A stretch of DNA of 64,000 nucleotides from Chlamydomonas sphaeroides (Eukaryota > Chlorophyta > Chlorophyceae > Chlamydomonadales > Chlamydomonadaceae): the NCBI GenBank assembly GCA_001662425.1, contig BDDC01000120.1:40965-104964 (forward strand), given 5' to 3'. A program made the translations under genes and the position numbers. The number at the start of each line of letters is the position of its first letter. Positions within the stretch are counted from its first letter, which is position 1. Below the pieces are notes generated by a model. The model saw only the letters and a program-made list of their open reading frames with translations, was not told the DNA's origin and searched no databases. Positions 57,901 through 64,000 of this stretch are shown one piece after another.

Positions 57901-59108
57901 TCGCACCCTCGTGCCGTGGTTGGCGTTGGGCGTGCGCCGGCTGCACCCTGCGGCCCTGCGCGGTCCCGCCGTGGCCTTTCCCTGCCCGCCGCCACCGCCG
58001 CCATTGGCACGGTACTAGGATGCGGCACAGGCCTAGGACTGTGAACCGGATTCGCGCCACCTCTTGGCCACTATGTGCAAGGGGTCCAGCCATTGCGCTC
58101 GTCCCAACCTGTACTGTACCTCCCTACGGGCGGGCGGGCCACCAGCACCCCGCGACCCGGCGCCTTCCCTTCCTTCGCTGCCTGCCTGCCTACGACCTGG
58201 CTCCGTCCGTTCCCGTTCTTCCCTGCTCCCGCCCCGACCGCCAGCGCTACATCGCGGCCATCGCCTGCCTCAAGAAGGCGCTGTACCTGGGCCCCTTTGA
58301 GTGGATCATCTCGTACAACCTGGGCCTCGTGCACCTGCACACCGGCCAGTACGCCTCCGCCTTCCACTACTTCTCCGCCTCCGTCAACCTCAAGCCCGAC
58401 TTCGCGCACAGGTACCACGCGCAGTGCACCTGGCCTGGTCGCCGATGTCCGGGGGTTGCCCCACTCGCTCGCGGCTTGTACCACAGCGCCAGGACACGCT
58501 CTGATGGCGCACACAGCTGTTGCGACGCAAACTCCCTGACGGCCTTGTGGCTCGTGTCGTAAACGTTGTGTCTGGCGTGCCGCTCGCATCTCACACCCCC
58601 AGCTACATGTACTTGGCCGTCACGCTGGCTCGACTGGACGACTTCGACAACGCCTGCGCGGCGTACGACAAGGCCATCCAGATGGCGGGCGAGCCGGGGG
58701 AATCCGTGTTTCACCTAAACTATGGTACGTGCCGGTGTCAGGGTTGCGGGGTTACCGAGGCTGCTGCAAGCCTCCTGGGCTCGGGCCGACGTCCATCCAT
58801 CTGCCGTGCCCCGGCCGCTGCAGACCTCCTGGCGCGATGCCCCAGCTCAACATCCCTGCCCATCCCTCACCCCAGATCTGACCCCACCCCACACCTCACC
58901 TCCCCGCCCCCTGCTGCCCCCTTGCTCCACCGCCCCACGCGCCCTGCCCCCAGCCATCCTGCTCTTCTCCGCCAAGCAGCACGACGCGGCGCGGCAGCAC
59001 CTGATTCGTTTCCGCGCGCTGTTCGCCGACCTGGACGAAGAGGCGCGGCGGGCCGACCCCGAGGTTGCGGAGCAGGGGGCGCTGCTGGGGCAGCTGCTGG
59101 GCATGTGA
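54974..59108 (+). CDS. BBS4: BBS4, TPR subunit of the BBSome
   Basis: Bardet-Biedl syndrome 4 protein, a tetratricopeptide subunit of the BBSome coat that moves membrane proteins out of cilia with IFT. Exons: 54974-55039, 55109-55211, 55508-55584, 56590-56729, 57002-57101, 57205-57287, 57465-57564, 57747-57857, 58245-58411, 58603-58724, 58954-59108. All phases agree and the product is 407 residues. Near-identity to animal BBS4 is visible in GLCEYAIYIKALIMR, GKIQESLALFQ, RSLYLLGKHKAAVDVYEEAA, LTTLGLLFL, LWNNIGMCFFGKQRYIAAI, YNLGLVHLHTGQYASAFHY and LNYAILL. TPR units fill almost the whole chain. The disordered C-terminal tail of the 519-residue human protein is missing. Intron 3 is long (1005 bp) and holds G-rich repeats. 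Confidence 0.97.
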
Positions 59109-60405
59109 GGGGGGCCGGTGCGGGTGGGGTGAGGAGGGGGAGGAATAGGAGGCAGCCTGGGCCGTTGGGGACCGTGATGGCGCGCATATTGGCGCTGAGA
59201 GGGGCGGCATACATGGGTATGGCGTGTGTGCCGTGGGTTCCAGAGATTACCATAGATCAGTGAAATCAAATTCCTGTGATGTGGGTGGGTGGCTGGTACA
59301 TGTTGACAACTCCCAGCCTGCAAGGGCTGGGAATAGGGTCATAGGAGCCGTGCGTCGCGAGGCGCATGTCTGGCCGGCGGCGCATGGCTGTCACGGCGCG
59401 GTGTGTGTTCCAGCGCGATGTGTGTGTGACCTGGTGTTTGGGAGCCGGCGGGGCAGGCGGCGCGCAGCGTGCGGAGACTGTTCAGGCAAGTGACTTCGGG
59501 CGGCGGAGGCGGAGGGGGTGGTAGCGGCCGCCGCAAGCGGCCGCGACACAGCTAGAGCGGCAGCAGCGGCGGCGTGCGTTGAGATGTGCATTCCTGCCGT
59601 TTCAGGCAGTTCGGGCGGCTAGGTCCGGCGAGGGCACGGATGTCGGTATGCCCGAGACCCCTTAAATACCCCGGCGACAACCGCATAATGACCGACTGTT
59701 TGCGTCTGGTCAGGGTGGCCTCTTTTCGGGGCGAGCCATGCACCCATGCGCAGCTGGGGAGGTTTAGGCAAGTGACTTCGGTTCGAAAGGCTGTGGGATT
59801 GGGGATGAGGGTTGAGCCCCGCCCGGATGGGGCCTAGCTGATGGTCTGTCCGAGCTGATGGTCGATGCGAGCATGTGGGCATGTGGTGGAGCAGAGGTCG
59901 AGGCTTTGAGGGGCGCAAGATGGTGCCGAAGCCCTGCTGTGAGCACAAGGGCGTGCATGCAGAGGGCCAGGGGCCCCTGCCTCGGGCGGAAGCCGGCAGA
60001 AAGCAAGTTTGGCGGAAGTCCCGGGCTCCGCTAGGCACTTCCAGGCATTGCTTATAAGCAGTAAAAGTATCTTGTGTGGTGCACCAGGGTGTCGTGTTCC
60101 GGCGGCACGGATTTCTTGCGGGGCAAGGCGCGGGAGCGGCGCGGGGCGTGGGAACTGGGGTTTGGGCCCACGGTCCTGACAAGACAGCCGTGCACCGAAT
60201 CATCTGTGTTGTTACTGTTCTGACCAAAACATTGTACAACTTCAACTCAACGCTTCGTCGTCGCCTGTCAAAGTGCCGTTCTGCGAGACGCGACGTTTCC
60301 CTGCCTCTCGTCACGCGCAGAGTGACCCGCTCTAAACATTCGCTCGGAGCACCCAACTAGAACATAGCGGCGCCAGCGACCGGTGGAACCGTGCGCATCT
60401 AGCAA
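59109..60405. other. intergenic with dispersed repeat copy 2
   Basis: No gene recognised. Contains the BBS4 3' UTR, the repeat at 59500-59765 with flanking direct repeats, and the promoter of the PH-WW gene. Confidence 0.5.
59500..59765. mobile_element. dispersed repeat copy 2, flanked by 16-bp direct repeats
   Basis: Positions about 59508-59759 match 16761-17020 at high identity over about 250 bp, starting GGCGGAGGGGGTGGTAGCGG and ending CACCCATGCGCAGCTGGG. The identical 16-mer AGGCAAGTGACTTCGG sits at 59484-59499 and 59766-59781, immediately outside the block, as expected for a target-site duplication. No coding potential was seen, so a non-autonomous element is likely. Confidence 0.7.
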
Positions 60406-63400
60406 ATGGGGGACTTCAAGGGCGTGAGCGAGCGCTTCCGTATGAACCTCGTCAACTATGACGGGCAAACGGAGCGCGTCGTGGCGCAGATAGGCCTGGA
60501 AGGACTCAAGCTACTGAGTGCCTCCGACAACCGGACGATGCGCTCGTATGACCTCAGCCACATCAGCCGCTGGCAGTCGCGCGGGGGAAGCCTGGTGCTG
60601 TACACGCGTACGCCGGTCGATGTCGAGGAGCGCCAAACCACGCTCTCGGCGGACGACAACACCGTGCGGAATGCGCTGGACACCCTCACCTGCTGCTGCA
60701 TGCAGTGAGTCTGAACCGTGGGGCTCGCAGCCTGCGGTAGCTGCTGGCGGAGGGGGGCCCAGCGGCTGGAGGGGAGACGTTTCCGAGGCCGGGGGCCCGG
60801 GTCGTGCTCTGCCGGCATGCAACGCCCGAGGACACATGCAGCGACCCTGGCTGCTCCAACCCGCTGCAGGCTAGCAGAGCTGCTCCAGAGCCGACAGACG
60901 GAGACGGCGCAGGAAACTGCTAACAACCTGCACGCGCTGGTAGTGGGGGGCGGCAAGAAGAAGACGCCGGTGAGGTCGGACCCCATCCGCCGAAGGCGCC
61001 GCCTGCGCCCGCCCTATCATGCATTGTCAGAGCCCCGCTCCGCCTCGCCATCTGCACACACGCCAGCTGAACCTGCTACCGCCAGAACCTGAAGGCGACG
61101 GCCCGTCCGTGGGTCCCTCGCTCGGGCTGCCCTCTGGAAGACCATGCATGTCTTTTGTATTGTCACCCTGAGCCTATTCCCGCTGCGGCTTACTCGCACC
61201 GCCGACCAACACCCGCTGCGCAGCCCTCCTATCGTTCGACGCCTCCCCCTCGACCGCCTCCCCCACGACCCCCGCGCAAGCGCTCTGAGCCGCCATCCGC
61301 AGACTCTCTTTCGCGACCTCCTCCCCCTGCCTCTCCCCGCCCGTCAGTTGCCCTCGGCCGACCGCGCGAGGTCGGGTACTGCCCCTTTCCTCACACCCCT
61401 TCGTCGCACATTCCCTTCCGCCCATCCCCCTTTCACAGCCTTGCTTGCCCCCTGCCCACACACCTCTGCCAACGTGCTTACGTCACACAAGCGCCCGCAC
61501 CTCTCGCCGCAATCCCCTCCTTCATGGCGCCCACGCGAGCTCGCTTTGACCCTTTGCACCCGCCCTCCCCTCCCCTTCCCGCCAGCTGCCCTCGGCCGAC
61601 GAGGTCGAGTACTGGCGCTCCCCCGACAAGGCTGGCTGGCTGCAGAGCCAGAGCGAGCACCTCAAGCAGTGGCGCAACCGCTGGTTCGTGCTCAAGCAGG
61701 GCTACCTGTTCCGCTTCATGAGCGACAAGGTGCGCGCCAGTGGGCAGCAGCGGACGCGCGCGGGCCCGCCCGTGCGACGGCATCCCGGCCAGGCTGCTTG
61801 GACCGGCTAGCCGCTGGCGGCAGCTCGAGGGACGGCGGTTGTTGTGCCATGACGTCAACGGGTGACCCCAACCACCTGCCGGTGGTAGCCCTGTCAGCCG
61901 CCGCAGCCTGCGACAACAGCGGCCGCCCATGTGCCCCCCGCTGCTGCGCCGCAGGTCAGCGAGTCCATCAAGCCGCGCGGTGTGGTGGATCTGTCCAAGG
62001 TGCAGGACGTAAAGGTGCGGCCGCCCTCAATGGGGGCTGAAGGGGCCCAGGGGCTCGAGGGGGCCGGGGGCTAGCTAGGCACATGGAGTCAAGGTGGTGT
62101 GGGGCCGGGGCCGGGTTGGCTCGGGGCAGGGGCCGTGATGGGGTTGGGCCCGGTGTGGCGGCTCGTGTGATGGGCCGCCTGCTCAAGCCGGGCGGCCCAC
62201 GGGGAGGGAGCTGGACAGTCGGGAGGCAAGATGTCGGCACGGCAACACCTGCAACGCCTGTACAGGACCGTGCGCGAGCTGCAGCTGTGCGTCACGTGCC
62301 CCTGCCACCCGTCAACATGGCCCCCCGCCCCCGGCCGACATGCCCGCCCCCGCCGGCCCCAGGTGCTCCCCGGCCGGTCCACCAGCATCCAGATCAAGAC
62401 CACGGGCGGCGGCACCGTGACCTACATCACTGCCAGCGAGACCGAGACCGTGGAGTGGGTGTCGGCGCTGGAGGGGGCCATGGCTCGCATCCACAAGCAC
62501 ATCGCTGGAGTGGAGGACGAGCAGCCCGCCGCCGCCGCCAGCAAGGCCCGCTCCGGCGGCGCCAAGCCCAGCTCGGCCGCGCCGCCGCCGGCGTCGTCCA
62601 ACCCGGCCGAGTGGCTGCGGCAGTTGGAGAAGAACATCACCAGCGGCAGCGGTGGTGGCGGTGGCGGCGCCAGCAGCTCGGGCCGGGGCTCGGCCGGCGT
62701 GGGGTCCACGATGGTCAGCGTCGTGGGGTACGACGCAATCCCCGGGGCAGGAGCCGCCGGCGGCGGCGGTGGTGGCGGCGGCGCGGGTGGCGGCGGCAGC
62801 TACCGGGAGCCGTACCGGGATAACTCTCCATACGCAAGCCTCAACCGGCAGTACGGGGACACGTACACGCCCATCGCCGGTGCGTGGTGGGGGCTGCTAC
62901 CGATGCGGAGCGTGGGGAAACGGGACGAGGGCGCTGCGGCCGGCAGCTGGATGTGGGGCGTTCGCGTCGGGGCCACTCGGCGCCGTGCAGCAGCTCATGA
63001 GGTATAACGGCCCAAGGGCACGCAGACAGGCACCCAGCCAAGGCACCAACGCGGGAGGGGACGCATCACTGGCGTGCCTGCCCCCGCCCCGTGTTCCTCC
63101 CGCCAGCTGCGGGTGTGGCGGGCGCGCAGTCGCTGTCCTCCGACCTAGACCTCAACTACGGCGGCGCGTCGGCAGCCCCCCAGGGGCCGCCCGGCGGCTA
63201 CGGCGGCATGCAGCGCCAGCCCTCCTACCCGCAGCCCCAGCCGCAGCCGCAGTACGGCGGCGCGCCGGCGGGCTACGGCGGAGGGTACGGCGCGCCAGCC
63301 GGCTACGGCGGCGGCTACGGCGCGCCGGCTGAGGCGCCGCAGGTGGCTGTGGCGGCGCCCGCTGTGTCCCTCATGGACCAGGTGCCGCAGCAGCAGCCCG

Positions 63401-63789
63401 CCTACCCCACCTACTTCCAGCAGCCCGCGGCGGCGCCGGCGCAGCAGGTATGCGCGGCGCGGCGGGACTGGGCAGGGGCAGGGCAGGGGCTCGGGGTTTG
63501 AGCTCGGGCGTGGGGCTTGGGGTGGGGTTTGGGAGCGCGGCCTCGGTGGCGGTTATGGGGCTGGGGCTGCGCGCGGCGGCGCCGCAACGCGGCGCGCGCG
63601 GCCGCTGCTGCAGCAGCCCTGCCGGGTGCCTGCTGCGCGGTGCCTCTCACTGCGCCCCGCCCCTGGCCGCTGCAGGCTGGCCCGGCGCCCGGCGGCTGGC
63701 AGGTGCATTATACGGCCGACGGGCGGCCCTACTACTTCAACGCCGCCAGCGGGGTGACGCAGTGGGAGCCGCCAGCGGGGTTCGCGTGA
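60406..63789 (+). CDS. PTB/PH-like + PH + WW domain adaptor protein
   Basis: Predicted membrane-associated adaptor. Exons: 60406-60704, 60870-60969, 61586-61729, 61955-62014, 62363-62879, 63107-63447, 63676-63789; product 524 residues. Residues 1-115 (MNLVNYDGQTERVVAQIGLE, RSYDLSHISRWQ, a Cys-rich CCCMQLAELLQ helix) look like a PTB/FERM-F3-type PH superfold, a tentative call. A PH domain follows at about 143-250 with AGWLQSQSEHLKQWRNRWFV, YLFRF and a closing VEWVSALEGAMARI; it resembles small plant PH1-type phosphoinositide binders. Residues 255-485 are low complexity (Gly, Ala, Gln; GYGGGYGAP repeats). The last exon encodes a WW domain with W495 and W517 (GWQVHYTADGRPYYFNA, then QWEPP), which should bind proline-rich ligands. 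No homologue of this exact architecture is recalled. Confidence 0.82.
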
Positions 63790-64000
63790 GGGGCGGCTGA
63801 GGTGGTGGCCTGCAGGCGTGGGTTGCGCGTCCGGCGTCGCCGCAGGGTTGTGGGTGTCGTTAGGGGTTTGGGGCGGCCCCCGGGGGAACTGGGCGGGGCG
63901 GCGGCGGGCTGCACGGCATGTGCGGGCGGGCGGCGGGGGCAGGGGTTGAGGCAGATGTGCTCGGGCTCGGACAGTAGCGCGGGGGGGGGGGGGGATTGCT

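Overview
This window is nuclear DNA from a GC-rich green alga, most likely a volvocine (Chlamydomonas-like) species. The genes are densely split by short introns with GTGAG/GTGCG-type donors and (C/G)CAG acceptors. Several 3' ends carry the TGTAA motif used as the poly(A) signal in these algae. The gene content fits: a pherophorin, a chlorophyll a/b antenna protein with the LHCII trimer motif, and BBS4 of the ciliary BBSome. No prokaryotic operon, CRISPR array, rRNA gene or obvious tRNA gene is visible. Exon boundaries were set by hand from splice motifs, reading phase and, for families, by aligning paralogues. For nearly every gene the phases close exactly from start to stop.

Layout, left to right. 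(1) 1-22.5 kb: a tandem head-to-tail array of three paralogous, signal-anchored nucleotide-diphospho-sugar transferases (DxD type, GT77-like). The first is cut by the window edge and the second has a short N-run inside an exon. (2) 23.5-28.9 kb: a strictosidine-synthase-like / APMAP-like six-bladed propeller protein. Its 464-base assembly gap falls in an intron, and two exon pieces are duplicated inside its introns. (3) 30.0-32.4 kb: a two-domain pherophorin with a short proline rod. (4) 33.0-34.1 kb, minus: the C-terminal part of a GT90/CAP10 glycosyltransferase, head to head with (5) 34.9-37.4 kb, a TANGO2 homologue. (6) 39.0-42.7 kb, minus: a roughly 1080-residue disordered RG- and Q-rich protein, divergent from (7) 43.1-46.9 kb, an SR-rich U2AF65-like splicing factor with only one canonical RRM plus a UHM. 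(8) 48.4-49.0 kb, minus: a LINE-like 3' fragment. (9) 49.5-50.8 kb: an LHCBM-type major LHCII protein, tail to tail with (10) 51.6-54.5 kb, minus, a wax-synthase-like MBOAT acyltransferase. That gene is divergent from (11) 55.0-59.1 kb, BBS4. (12) 60.4-63.8 kb: a protein with an N-terminal PTB/PH-like region, a PH domain and a C-terminal WW domain.

No single pathway unites the window. Related themes are secretory/cell-wall glycosylation (three GT77-like enzymes, GT90, pherophorin, TANGO2), lipid chemistry (wax synthase), photosynthetic antenna, cilia (BBS4) and RNA processing (U2AF-like factor beside an RGG/Q-rich protein). The most unusual signals are intron gain/loss between the three tandem glycosyltransferases, a 260-bp dispersed repeat whose second copy is flanked by a 16-bp direct repeat, the exon-fragment duplications in the propeller gene, and the U2AF-like protein that lacks RRM2.
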